Below are positions 25,181 to 32,878 of a stretch of DNA of 64,000 nucleotides, piece after piece; position 1 is the first letter of the stretch; each line of letters begins with the position of its first letter. The position numbers and the translations under genes were made by a program. The notes under the pieces were generated by a model, which did no database searches, had not been told where the DNA came from, and was given only the letters and a program-made list of their open reading frames with translations. Location of the stretch: contig JAUVEU010000003.1 in assembly GCA_030594645.1 (NCBI GenBank), positions 1 to 64,000 on the forward strand. Direction: 5' to 3'. The DNA comes from Candidatus Aegiribacteria sp. (lineage in GTDB: Bacteria; Fermentibacterota; Fermentibacteria; Fermentibacterales; JCC-6).

Positions 25181-27625
25181 ATGATATTTTTTGCGGGATC
25201 GCGCAGGATTGGCTTGCTTGCCGTCCTGACGGCGCTCCTGTTACCGGCCCTTGGAGTTGGTTTGGCAAGTGCTGACATGAGTGTCGGGGATACAGTGATT
25301 CTCAAAGTTCCCGATCTGTCAGAGTTCGCTGGTGACATTGAGGAACATCAGTTTACTTGTCGGGCCGTTACGGAGCACGCCTACTGGCTGGTGCAGGACA
25401 CAGTAACGGTTAAGGAAGGTTCAGGACCTGGATCTTACGGTAATCCTGTATGGGATACCTTGATGACCCAGGCTGAACTGGATATATTGACCGCTGATTT
25501 CGAAGGAAACGATGCCGATGTCTACGGAACTGTCACAGAGTATCTCGGGCCTGTCCCGGATACAGATGAGGATCCAAGGATCTGGATTGTATTTGCCACA
25601 ATGGCTGATTTTTACAATACAAGTCCAGCCGATAGACAGATAATGGTGTATGTAAATCCTCTGGATGTTGATGGAAGCGAACTTTTCAACAATCACGACA
25701 TCATCTACATCAATGTGCATTCATACACTGCAACGGAAACATTTCTTAACGATATCGCCAAGGATGCCAGGAAGTATAACATACCTACCGGTCTTGGCGA
25801 GCTTCTCAGAACGGCAGTCCTGCCTACGGAAGACCCCTGGATCACAAGAGGACTGGGCGCGGTAAGCCAGTACCTGTGCTACGGTCTTACAAGCACCTTC
25901 AGCGGCTCCACCGCTGGTCCAGGTCTGCTTTTCGACATAGGGAAGTTCAAGGCATCTGCTGATCTTGAACTTACATACTGGAAGGCCGGAGGACACCTGA
26001 AGGATTACGCAAGAGCCAGGGGTATGGAATTCCTCTGGATGATGTATCTGTCTCAGCGGATTGATGACACCGTCTTCAACTCCATTGCTCAATCCGACGT
26101 GACTTCCATGCTTAACGTAGCAAGAGCGATAGACTCATCAGTTCCGGACAGTCTTGCCATCCAGACCAACGTTGTGCCTATCTACAACGACTGGCTTATC
26201 TGCAACCTTGTCAATGATCTGAAAGATGAGTCATTCGCCGACGGGATATATACGTATGATATAATCCCCGACAGTATTGATTTCGGTGTCATAGGACAGT
26301 CAGCTTCATTTGTAAAACGGTTCGCGTTAGGTTATCCGCTGGATGTATGGATAGCTAATGAAGCCGGTGGAATGGCGGCTCCGATCTGGGCCGCGCAATA
26401 CGTTCAGTTTACCGGTGATTACGCCGATTACCCGACCGTGTACTTCAACGGCATGTATGCGGATGCCGGTGGATCCGGTTCACTGCTTGACGGAAAATGG
26501 ACTGGATATGCTGTAGTAGTCAATGCTGACACAACCGCGATTCTTTCCGTTAACGCCGTTACCATGGACGATCTTTACATCGGCTCATTCGAGCTTACAG
26601 GTGGTATGACCTTTCTGGTCACTACGAACAACAACGAGGGAGGACAGTCCGATCTCAGATTCGTTCTCTCGCAGGATGCGGATGAACCGGAAGTTCTTAT
26701 TTCCGCCCATCAGAATACCGTTAACGATCAGTATATCACTATATATACTACTCTTTACGACAGTATTCCGGAAGGATTTGACTGGTACGGACCGATCTTC
26801 AACGCGTCGACTGCTGACAGTACAGGTCTGATCAATATGTCATCCTTTTATGAAACTCTCTGGTCCCACAGGTTCACCGCGTGGGATACAGGAACATACA
26901 CTCTGCATATCGCAGGTTATGACAGTACAGGGTTCTACGAAGAAAGCAGCATTGGTGTAACTGTTGATTATGTAACATCAGGCGGCTTGTCGATCAGCGT
27001 TAATGATATACATCTGAACGTCGCTGCTGGAGCTGAGGCTCCCGGTACGATGGTCAGTATGTGTGAATCAAGCATGCTTGGTCTTGCCGTAGAAACACAG
27101 ACTTCCCTTGAAGCTGTTCGCGGTCAGTTGAACGGCATTCTTGCAGGGCCTGTAAGCATTCCATCTGTTAATGCAGTGATTTCTTTCCCTGCTGAAAATT
27201 CCGAAGGTGCTGTATATCGCTACACCGCCGACGGATGGAACAGAATGGAAAGCTGGTTCCAGAACGGCAGAATGAGTGCAACTGTCTCCGATGGTGGAAA
27301 TTACGCCTTTGGCTCGACTCCCGGTGTATCATCGCCGGAAATTCCTGCCGATTTCCGCTTCGGCGGTACATATCCCAACCCGTTCAGCGCTGAAGCTGCA
27401 ATCAGTTTCTCGCTGCCGTCAACGGGACATGTAAATGTAACAATCTACGACATGACAGGTAGAGCCATCAGAACTCTTTCCGATACGGATATGATGGCAG
27501 CTGAACATAGTCTTATCTGGGATGGTCTTGATGAAACAGGCCATGCGGTCGGTGCAGGAGTATACTTCTGCAGACTGCAGGCATGTGGAGAGACAGTTAC
27601 CCAGAAGATGCTTCGGATAGAGTAG
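25181..27625 (+). CDS. Secreted protein, degenerate gluzincin-like domain with FlgD/Por-type C-terminus
   Basis: The 814-residue protein has a signal peptide (LGVGLASA). The region about residues 120-250 lines up by motif order with secreted M6/M30-like metallopeptidases: DPRIWIVFA, then NNHDIIYINVH, then a helix where HExxH is expected, then W-x-x-E-G-x-A. Here these read GELLR (206-210) and WITRGLG (220-226), so the zinc ligands are missing and peptidase activity is unlikely. Beta-rich domains follow. The C-terminus is a classical FlgD/Por sorting domain (TYPNPFSAEAAISFSLP, VTIYDMTGRAIRTL, GAGVYFCRL). AGGAGG precedes the ATG. The metallopeptidase relationship is my inference. Confidence 0.7.
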   Translation: MIFFAGSRRIGLLAVLTALLLPALGVGLASADMSVGDTVILKVPDLSEFAGDIEEHQFTCRAVTEHAYWLVQDTVTVKEGSGPGSYGNPVWDTLMTQAELDILTADFEGNDADVYGTVTEYLGPVPDTDEDPRIWIVFATMADFYNTSPADRQIMVYVNPLDVDGSELFNNHDIIYINVHSYTATETFLNDIAKDARKYNIPTGLGELLRTAVLPTEDPWITRGLGAVSQYLCYGLTSTFSGSTAGPGLLFDIGKFKASADLELTYWKAGGHLKDYARARGMEFLWMMYLSQRIDDTVFNSIAQSDVTSMLNVARAIDSSVPDSLAIQTNVVPIYNDWLICNLVNDLKDESFADGIYTYDIIPDSIDFGVIGQSASFVKRFALGYPLDVWIANEAGGMAAPIWAAQYVQFTGDYADYPTVYFNGMYADAGGSGSLLDGKWTGYAVVVNADTTAILSVNAVTMDDLYIGSFELTGGMTFLVTTNNNEGGQSDLRFVLSQDADEPEVLISAHQNTVNDQYITIYTTLYDSIPEGFDWYGPIFNASTADSTGLINMSSFYETLWSHRFTAWDTGTYTLHIAGYDSTGFYEESSIGVTVDYVTSGGLSISVNDIHLNVAAGAEAPGTMVSMCESSMLGLAVETQTSLEAVRGQLNGILAGPVSIPSVNAVISFPAENSEGAVYRYTADGWNRMESWFQNGRMSATVSDGGNYAFGSTPGVSSPEIPADFRFGGTYPNPFSAEAAISFSLPSTGHVNVTIYDMTGRAIRTLSDTDMMAAEHSLIWDGLDETGHAVGAGVYFCRLQACGETVTQKMLRIE

Positions 27626-27638
27626 GAAGGAGGGAGAA

Positions 27639-28694
27639 ATGAAACATAGAATAGCAATAGCGATCCTGGGCTCCCTCGTACTGCTGAGTGGTTGTGGAGA
27701 CCAGCTTCCGACCGATGTTCCCGAGCCGTACTTCTATCAGGGATTCCTTGATAGAGGCTGGGACAAGTATGAGGCTGAAATATTCTCAAATGAGCAGGGA
27801 ACAGGTGCTCTCGATTACTTCAAGGATGCCATTGACTGCAATGTCCAGGGTGTTGAAGGTTTCGTGGGCGCAGGCTGGTCAGCGTTATTCGTAAGTGATG
27901 AATGGCGAATTGCTGACAGCTACTTATACATGGCGATTCAGCTGGATGCCGGGGCCTTCCCGATGATGAATCCAGCCGAATCTCAGGTGCAGGATACCAT
28001 GTGGACTGTATTCGAATGTCTGCACCCGGATCTTCCACCGGCAGTGCTGGATCCAATACTCGAGATGACCGCTGATTCAGGTATCGTATGGGTTGGGGAT
28101 GCAATTGATGACATCATCGATGACGATCCGATTCAATACCGTTTCCAGCCTTTCGTGAGTGATCCAATAGCGATGTTCACAGCCGATAATGGATACTCCA
28201 CGGGCATATCTTCAGTGGACAGTATAGCCGGCGGATGGATCTACATGACAACTCCACAGGTGGTAATGAAAGTTGGTGGAGATAACTACTACGTCTGGAT
28301 CAATGTCGATGATCAGATGAACTACGAATACCGTACGTTCACTGCTTCGGGCAACGAGACGCAGTACGCTTATGACGCTCTTGCAGGCATCGTCATGCTG
28401 CAGGACATCAGAGGCGAAAATGGAGATGCTCTCCTTGGATGCGCTGCTGCCTGGGGGCTTGATCAGTTGAACGGCGATTATTTGTTTGGTTCCGGCAAGG
28501 ACTATGCCGGACTCGAGACGATCACCAACGTTCATTTGAAAGGCATGGCAGCATCAATAGCGTATGAGAATCAGGCGTTCAGGTACGCATGGTTCACCTG
28601 CACCAGCGAAGGCTACGGAACTGATCTTGATCCGGCTGATGCAGGATTCGTGGTTGATCTCATGTTCGTGATCGAAGATATGCTGAACAGCTAG
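27639..28694 (+). CDS. Lipoprotein of unknown function, 351 aa
   Basis: The signal peptide ends in the lipobox LSGC (Cys19). The mature part begins GDQLPTDVPEPYF and is acidic. Its first half (about residues 30-110: FLDRGWDKYEAEIF, ALDYFKDAIDC, GWSALFV, DSYLYMAIQ) has the alternating helix pattern of TPR-like repeats, suggesting a scaffold for protein contacts. I cannot name a family for the second half. AGGAAGGAGGG lies before the ATG and the gene is 13 bp after the preceding secreted protein, so it is probably the last gene of that operon. Confidence 0.72.
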   Translation: MKHRIAIAILGSLVLLSGCGDQLPTDVPEPYFYQGFLDRGWDKYEAEIFSNEQGTGALDYFKDAIDCNVQGVEGFVGAGWSALFVSDEWRIADSYLYMAIQLDAGAFPMMNPAESQVQDTMWTVFECLHPDLPPAVLDPILEMTADSGIVWVGDAIDDIIDDDPIQYRFQPFVSDPIAMFTADNGYSTGISSVDSIAGGWIYMTTPQVVMKVGGDNYYVWINVDDQMNYEYRTFTASGNETQYAYDALAGIVMLQDIRGENGDALLGCAAAWGLDQLNGDYLFGSGKDYAGLETITNVHLKGMAASIAYENQAFRYAWFTCTSEGYGTDLDPADAGFVVDLMFVIEDMLNS

Positions 28695-28696
28695 AA

Positions 28697-28766
28697 CAGA
28701 ACTGCTAGTTCTGAAAACGTTCTGTTCTGACAATGTTCTGTTCTGAAAATGTTCAGTTCTGATAAG
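28697..28766 (+). repeat. 16-bp tandem repeat and short palindrome
   Basis: CAGAACT-GCT-AGTTCTG is a perfect 7-bp palindrome at 28697-28713. Three imperfect copies of a 16-bp unit (GTTCTGTTCTGA plus four bases) follow at 28719-28734, 28735-28750 and 28751-28766. They lie between the lipoprotein stop and the terminator hairpin. Confidence 0.75.
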
Positions 28767-28768
28767 AT

Positions 28769-28796
28769 GGCCCCCTGGCACTTGTGCCAGGGGGCC
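28769..28796 (+). terminator. Strong GC-rich hairpin, probable transcription terminator
   Basis: A perfect 13-bp stem (28769-28781 with 28784-28796) closes a 2-nt TT loop. No T run follows, but the extreme stability and position at the end of the envelope operon suggest an end-of-transcript structure. Confidence 0.6.
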
Positions 28797-28800
28797 TCAA

Positions 28801-28880
28801 CAGTGCCACCCAAACAGTGCCACCCACCAATAAAAACGACATCAGACCAGAACAGTGCCACCCACCAATAAAATTGACAT
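28801..28880. repeat. Left REP ends of the RAYT element (family 2, GTGCCACCCACC)
   Basis: Two full 26-bp copies lie in the same orientation at 28817-28842 and 28855-28880, differing at only two bases, with a partial copy (GTGCCACCCA) at about 28803-28812. An inverted copy sits at 29631-29655 on the other side of the transposase gene. Confidence 0.85.
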
Positions 28881-28906
28881 CTGATCTAACATATATCCTG
28901 AAAAAC

Positions 28907-28935
28907 TTGTATTCATCGTAAAAATCGCGTACACT
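28907..28935 (+). promoter_or_regulatory. Putative promoter of the RAYT gene
   Basis: TTGTAT at 28907-28912 and TACACT at 28930-28935, 17-bp spacer. The predicted start point falls almost on the ATG at 28942, and no ribosome site is visible, which suggests a leaderless or nearly leaderless, weakly translated mRNA. Confidence 0.35.
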
Positions 28936-28941
28936 GAATGT

Positions 28942-29625
28942 ATGGCAAGAATAACACGGGTGGTTGTACCTGGATTACCGCATCACGTAACACAGCGTGG
29001 AGTGCGGTCAATCGATATCTTTGAATGTGATAAGGATAGATACTTCTATATCAGGATGCTTTCTGAATATGCCACAAAGTATAAACTTGAAATCAAGAGC
29101 TGGTGCTTGATGTCCAATCATGTACATTTGATTGCTGTTCCTCAGAGCGAGGAGAGTCTGTCTCAAGCAATTGGATCAGCTCACTGGGCATATTCGAATA
29201 GTTTCAATGAACGGAAAGGTGTAAAAGGAAGATTGTTCCAGGGACGATTTTATTCAACACCCATGTCTTCCGTACACTACTATGCTGCAGTTCGATATAT
29301 TCTTCGAAATCCGGTGCGTGCAGGAATTGTCAGGAATGCCTGGGACTATGGATGGTCAAGCACGAAATTTCATATGGGATTAATTGATCATGACCCTTTG
29401 GTTAGTGAACCAGATATTCTTAATCTATTCTCAAGCTGGAGGGAGTATCTTGCAACTGACCCTGCTGAAATGGACCTTATACGAAGGAGAACAAAGAATG
29501 GCATTCCGTGTGGAGAAGCAGACTTTGTCAGGGAAATAGAGAGACTGACAAACAGGACATTCCGAAAAAGATGTGTTAATGAAATGCTGGAAGATAAATC
29601 ACATATAGAATCTAAAACTAATTAA
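28942..29625 (+). CDS. REP-associated tyrosine transposase (RAYT, Y1 family)
   Basis: The 227-residue protein is a single-stranded DNA transposase of the HUH class. The start, RVVVPGLPHHVTQRGV, is typical of RAYTs. The metal-binding HUH motif is SNHVHLIAVP (about residues 52-61), and the catalytic Tyr is expected in the helix YYAAVRYILRNPVRAGI (about residues 112-128). The family length is 160-230 residues, so the gene appears intact. It should cut and rejoin the flanking GTGCCACCCACC repeats. Its stop codon lies within a perfect palindrome (29621-29643). Confidence 0.92.
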   Translation: MARITRVVVPGLPHHVTQRGVRSIDIFECDKDRYFYIRMLSEYATKYKLEIKSWCLMSNHVHLIAVPQSEESLSQAIGSAHWAYSNSFNERKGVKGRLFQGRFYSTPMSSVHYYAAVRYILRNPVRAGIVRNAWDYGWSSTKFHMGLIDHDPLVSEPDILNLFSSWREYLATDPAEMDLIRRRTKNGIPCGEADFVREIERLTNRTFRKRCVNEMLEDKSHIESKTN

Positions 29626-29655
29626 AACGAATGTCGTTTTAATGGTGGGTGGCAC
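29621..29655. repeat. Right REP end of the RAYT element and overlapping palindrome
   Basis: The palindrome ATTAAAACGA-ATG-TCGTTTTAAT (29621-29643, perfect 10-bp stem) contains the transposase stop codon. It also supplies, on the other strand, the TAA that ends the beta-propeller lipoprotein gene. Positions 29631-29655 are the reverse complement of the left REP ends with one missing base and one change. Confidence 0.85.
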
Positions 29656-30568
29656 TTTTGTATGATGGGGCATCTATTGAGAAGATGTCATAATTGTCTG
29701 CGCCACCTATTCTGTCAGATGAGAAGGCAAACCAGCCAGCTCCGGGATTCCAGGCCGGATATATATCCTTTCCCGGATCATCAGTAACCTGAACAAGCGT
29801 ATTACCATCAAGATCACTGATCCAGATATCCCATTGTCCTGATCTGTCGGATGAGAAGGCAAACCAGTCGTTCTCGGGTCCCCAGCATGGATGAATATCA
29901 TCAGAACTGGCTTCAATAACTGCATGAGGATTTGAGCCATCCGGGTGTATAAGCCAGATATCTGACTGCGCACCGTCGTTAACCTCAAATAGAATCCACT
30001 GTCCGTCAGGTGAATACGAAGGGCGAAGGCAATCAAAAGAGGGAGTATATAGGGATTCACATGTAATGCTATCCGTGCTGTACTCCGCCTTCCAGAGGCC
30101 CCAGTATGAGTCGGAATATGTACAGAAAAGCAGCGAATCACTGTTCGGGGACCATGTTGGATGAAGATGTTTCTGACCATCACTAAGTATAACAGTTGGA
30201 GGTCCTATATTTCCAGGAATCGTCAAAATATTCGAATTTGTGTTTCCGGAAAAAGCAGTAAAAACGATTTTTCCTTCAGATGCGCTCCAGCAGCCATTTG
30301 GTCCGACAGACTCATTAAGGTTGGAGGAAGTCATGATTACGGGTGACCCAAATCCATCGAAGCCATATAAGCAGGGGGAAGTGCCGTTAAACGATGAAAA
30401 TACAAGAATGCTTCCGTAAGGTGACCAGGTTAAAGCTGTATCAGGGAAATTACTGGCAACGTAAAGATATGCTCCATCCGGCCATTGTTCCGGTTCCGAA
30501 GGATTGTTTCCGCATGCTGAAAATAGAGCTGTCAAGATAACTGTCAATACGATGATGGTGTATTTCAT
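29639..30568 (-). CDS. TolB-like beta-propeller lipoprotein (PD40 repeats)
   Basis: The ATG at 30568 (GGAG 6 bp upstream) gives a signal peptide with lipobox FSAC (Cys19); an upstream in-frame start at 30622 would bury it. The mature protein is a run of WD40-like/PD40 blades, each with a pattern like SPDGQWILF or WDIWISDLDG; at least five blades can be seen. Such propellers usually bind proteins or sugars at the cell envelope. The last seven or so codons and the stop (SATHH) are encoded by the right REP end of the adjacent RAYT element, so the native C-terminus has probably been lost or replaced. Confidence 0.82.
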   Translation of the reverse strand: MKYTIIVLTVILTALFSACGNNPSEPEQWPDGAYLYVASNFPDTALTWSPYGSILVFSSFNGTSPCLYGFDGFGSPVIMTSSNLNESVGPNGCWSASEGKIVFTAFSGNTNSNILTIPGNIGPPTVILSDGQKHLHPTWSPNSDSLLFCTYSDSYWGLWKAEYSTDSITCESLYTPSFDCLRPSYSPDGQWILFEVNDGAQSDIWLIHPDGSNPHAVIEASSDDIHPCWGPENDWFAFSSDRSGQWDIWISDLDGNTLVQVTDDPGKDIYPAWNPGAGWFAFSSDRIGGADNYDIFSIDAPSYKSATHH

Positions 30569-30625
30569 TGGATACTCCGATACTGATTTACTGCATTCTT
30601 CAACTATTGAGAAACGATGCATATA

Positions 30626-31942
30626 TTACAGATTGTTGCTGCAAGAAGGCCCGGCTGTAATACTGGCGCCCAGTATTTCAAGCCTGCTTACAAGGTTTTC
30701 ATAACCCCGTTCGATCTGATGTACATTTCGGATAATGCTGATTCCTTCCGCACAAAGAGCAGCAGTCAGAAGTGCCATTCCCGCTCTTATATCAGGGCTG
30801 CTTACATTTGTTCCATGAAGCTTTGAAGGACCTGACACCACTACCCTGTGCGGGTCGCATTGAATAATGGCTGCGCCCATCGCGACCAGCTTATCAACAA
30901 AGAAAAGCCTGCTTTCAAACATTTTTTCGAAGATAAGAGATGTTCCCCTGGATTGAGTCGCGACCACCACCGCAGTACTCGTAAGATCCGGTGAGAATCC
31001 CGGCCATGGAGCATCGTATACTGTCGGAATTGAACCACCTCGATCCGGCTGTACTTCCAGGGCCCGACTGCCATCTATGATAATTGAGTCATCCTGCAAT
31101 TCAATAGTTACTCCCAGCCTGGAGAATCCATTCATGGTTGGCTGAATGATATTGTCAGGAACACCGGGAATTGTTACTTTTCCACCGCAGCAGGCAGCAA
31201 GACCAATGAAACTGCCGATCTCGATATGATCGGGCATTATTGTATATTCCGTGCCTTTAAGAAGATGGTTATTGCCGACAACATGAATTCTGTTAGTGCC
31301 GATTCCAGAAATTTCCGCTCCCATTGAAACAAGCATTTCTGCCAGATCCTGAACGTTAGGTTCACATGCCGAGTTGTAGATAACGGTTTCTCCCTCAGCG
31401 ATTGTAGCTGCCATCAGAGCATTTTCAGTAGCTGTTACGGATGGCTCATCGAGAAGAATTGATTTGCCCTTCAATTTCTTCGCCTTGAATGAAAGCTTTC
31501 TGTCAACAAGACCAACTTCAGCACCCATATGTTCGAGAACCAGGAAGTGTGTATCCAGTCTTCTTCTTCCAATTACATCCCCGCCGGGAGGTGGAAGCTG
31601 TACCCTGCCGGTTCTTGCTACGAGGGGACCTGCAAGAAGGATAGATGCTCTAATCGCGCGGCACAGTTCCTCTTCGATGGTATCGGGATTGATACATGCA
31701 GCATTTAATTTGTATGAGCCTCCACCAAGCGCGGATATCTTAACACCGATGCTTTCCAGAAGAACAAGCATCGCTTTTACATCTCTGATTTCAGGGAGAT
31801 TGTGAAGAATAACGTCCTGATCTGAAAGAATACATGCGGAGAGAATTGGAAGAGCAGCATTTTTGCTGCCGGAAGGTTTTAAAATCCCCGAAAGCGGTTT
31901 TCCCCCTTCGACAATGTACGCATCGGATGGTGGAAGTGTCAT
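30626..31942 (-). CDS. murA: UDP-N-acetylglucosamine 1-carboxyvinyltransferase
   Basis: MurA transfers enolpyruvate from PEP to UDP-GlcNAc, the first committed step of peptidoglycan synthesis. The 438-residue length is usual. It shows the N-terminal substrate loop (GILKPSGSKNAALPIL with the conserved Lys-Asn) and the inverted-domain signature (PDHIEIGSFIGLAACCGG, YDAPWPGFSPDL). In the catalytic loop, PPPGGDVIGRRRLDTH has Asp122 where most bacteria have Cys115. Enzymes with Asp at this place, as in mycobacteria and chlamydiae, are active and resist fosfomycin. The start shares one base with the upstream exonuclease stop. Confidence 0.94.
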   Translation of the reverse strand: MTLPPSDAYIVEGGKPLSGILKPSGSKNAALPILSACILSDQDVILHNLPEIRDVKAMLVLLESIGVKISALGGGSYKLNAACINPDTIEEELCRAIRASILLAGPLVARTGRVQLPPPGGDVIGRRRLDTHFLVLEHMGAEVGLVDRKLSFKAKKLKGKSILLDEPSVTATENALMAATIAEGETVIYNSACEPNVQDLAEMLVSMGAEISGIGTNRIHVVGNNHLLKGTEYTIMPDHIEIGSFIGLAACCGGKVTIPGVPDNIIQPTMNGFSRLGVTIELQDDSIIIDGSRALEVQPDRGGSIPTVYDAPWPGFSPDLTSTAVVVATQSRGTSLIFEKMFESRLFFVDKLVAMGAAIIQCDPHRVVVSGPSKLHGTNVSSPDIRAGMALLTAALCAEGISIIRNVHQIERGYENLVSRLEILGASITAGPSCSNNL

Positions 31943-32751
31943 TATTTGCTTCCTTTCCTTCCGGTTTTACGGAGGAGAGTATGATAAAGATCAGGATAAT
32001 CATCAGGTACCCACTGCTGTCGGAGAAGCCATCTGATGTAATCTTCGTCCTGTGCTACAATATCCTCTACAAGTTTGCCTCTGTACTTGCCAAACGAGAA
32101 TATCTTTACTTCCAATGAGGATTGAGTGAATTCCACCAATTCCTTCCAGTTCTCCGAAGTTATTAAATGCTGTTCAATAATGAACTCTACAAGAGCACGA
32201 ACAAGTTTTGTATCGAACATTGCTCTGTGAGCGTTACCGGAAATGCTTGAATCCAGTTCGAATCTGTATCTCAGGACCTGGAGCGCATGAGAGGGAATAG
32301 AAGGCCAGATATGTCTGGAGAGTCTGAGGGAATCCAGCTTCATGTCAGGTGTGATACCACTGAAAACTTCCGGTAGTTGACGCGTCAGCATTCCAAGATC
32401 GAATGGAAGGTTGTGAGCGCATATTAGATCTGCTTTACCCATGAGTTCCTGAATGCGATCTGATATGCTCTCAATAGATGGTTTACCTTCCAGCATGCTG
32501 TTTGTTATGTGATGAATAGCAGATGCCTCCGGAGGTACCGGATCTTGAGGCAGGACAAGTTCGATCAGCTCGATATCCTTATCAGGAACTCTTGAAAAAC
32601 CATTGTAAGTACTTAGTAAGAAAGCAACTTCGCATATCTGTGATGTTTCGGTATCTACACCGGTGGTTTCTGTATCAAGGTACAGTACACTCCTGGTTTC
32701 CCCATGATTTCCTGCGCTTGTAAAGAGATCGAGTTCGTTGTTCATAAGCAT
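31942..32751 (-). CDS. DEDDh 3'-5' exonuclease with C-terminal DUF3820-like domain
   Basis: The N-terminal 190 residues are an exonuclease of the DnaQ/epsilon class: motif I YLDTETTG (Asp and Glu), motif II CAHNLPFDLGML, and motif III AHRAMFDTKLVRAL with the catalytic His and Asp. The C-terminal 60 residues (FSFGKYRGKLVEDIVAQDED, YIRWLL) match the small DUF3820 domain often joined to such nucleases. It likely trims DNA or RNA in repair, but it is not obviously the replicative epsilon subunit because that partner is usually encoded alone. No clear ribosome site is seen before the ATG at 32751; ATG at 32745 is possible. Confidence 0.85.
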   Translation of the reverse strand: MLMNNELDLFTSAGNHGETRSVLYLDTETTGVDTETSQICEVAFLLSTYNGFSRVPDKDIELIELVLPQDPVPPEASAIHHITNSMLEGKPSIESISDRIQELMGKADLICAHNLPFDLGMLTRQLPEVFSGITPDMKLDSLRLSRHIWPSIPSHALQVLRYRFELDSSISGNAHRAMFDTKLVRALVEFIIEQHLITSENWKELVEFTQSSLEVKIFSFGKYRGKLVEDIVAQDEDYIRWLLRQQWVPDDYPDLYHTLLRKTGRKGSK

Positions 32752-32804
32752 ATACTAATTCCCAAAGTTCTAACCCGCAAATCTGATGAAAATCCGAGTA
32801 TTTT

Positions 32805-32831
32805 TTGACATTTCACGTAATTATGTATAAT
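32805..32831 (+). promoter_or_regulatory. Putative sigma-70 promoter of the 551-aa lipoprotein gene
   Basis: Perfect TTGACA (32805-32810) and TATAAT (32826-32831) hexamers are 15 bp apart; an alternative -10, TAATAT at 32828-32833, has a 17-bp spacer. The gene starts at 32879, and the divergent exonuclease gene starts at 32751. Confidence 0.6.
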
Positions 32832-32878
32832 ATGGTAAAGCTGATGAAAACAGTTATTACTAATTCTTTGGAGGAATT

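Larger units (their letters stand above)
28817..29655 (+). mobile_element. REP/RAYT element (Y1 transposase flanked by REP ends)
   Basis: The Y1 transposase gene at 28942-29625 is bounded by inverted REP ends (left 28817-28842 and 28855-28880; right 29631-29655). This layout is that of REP-associated tyrosine transposases, which are usually domesticated or mobilise short palindromic repeats rather than transposing as insertion sequences. The right end has entered the 3' end of the neighbouring minus-strand lipoprotein gene. Confidence 0.8.

Noticed and set aside
28942-29625. Classical insertion sequence
   Set aside because: Y1 RAYT genes are usually single-copy and domesticated; no target duplication was found.
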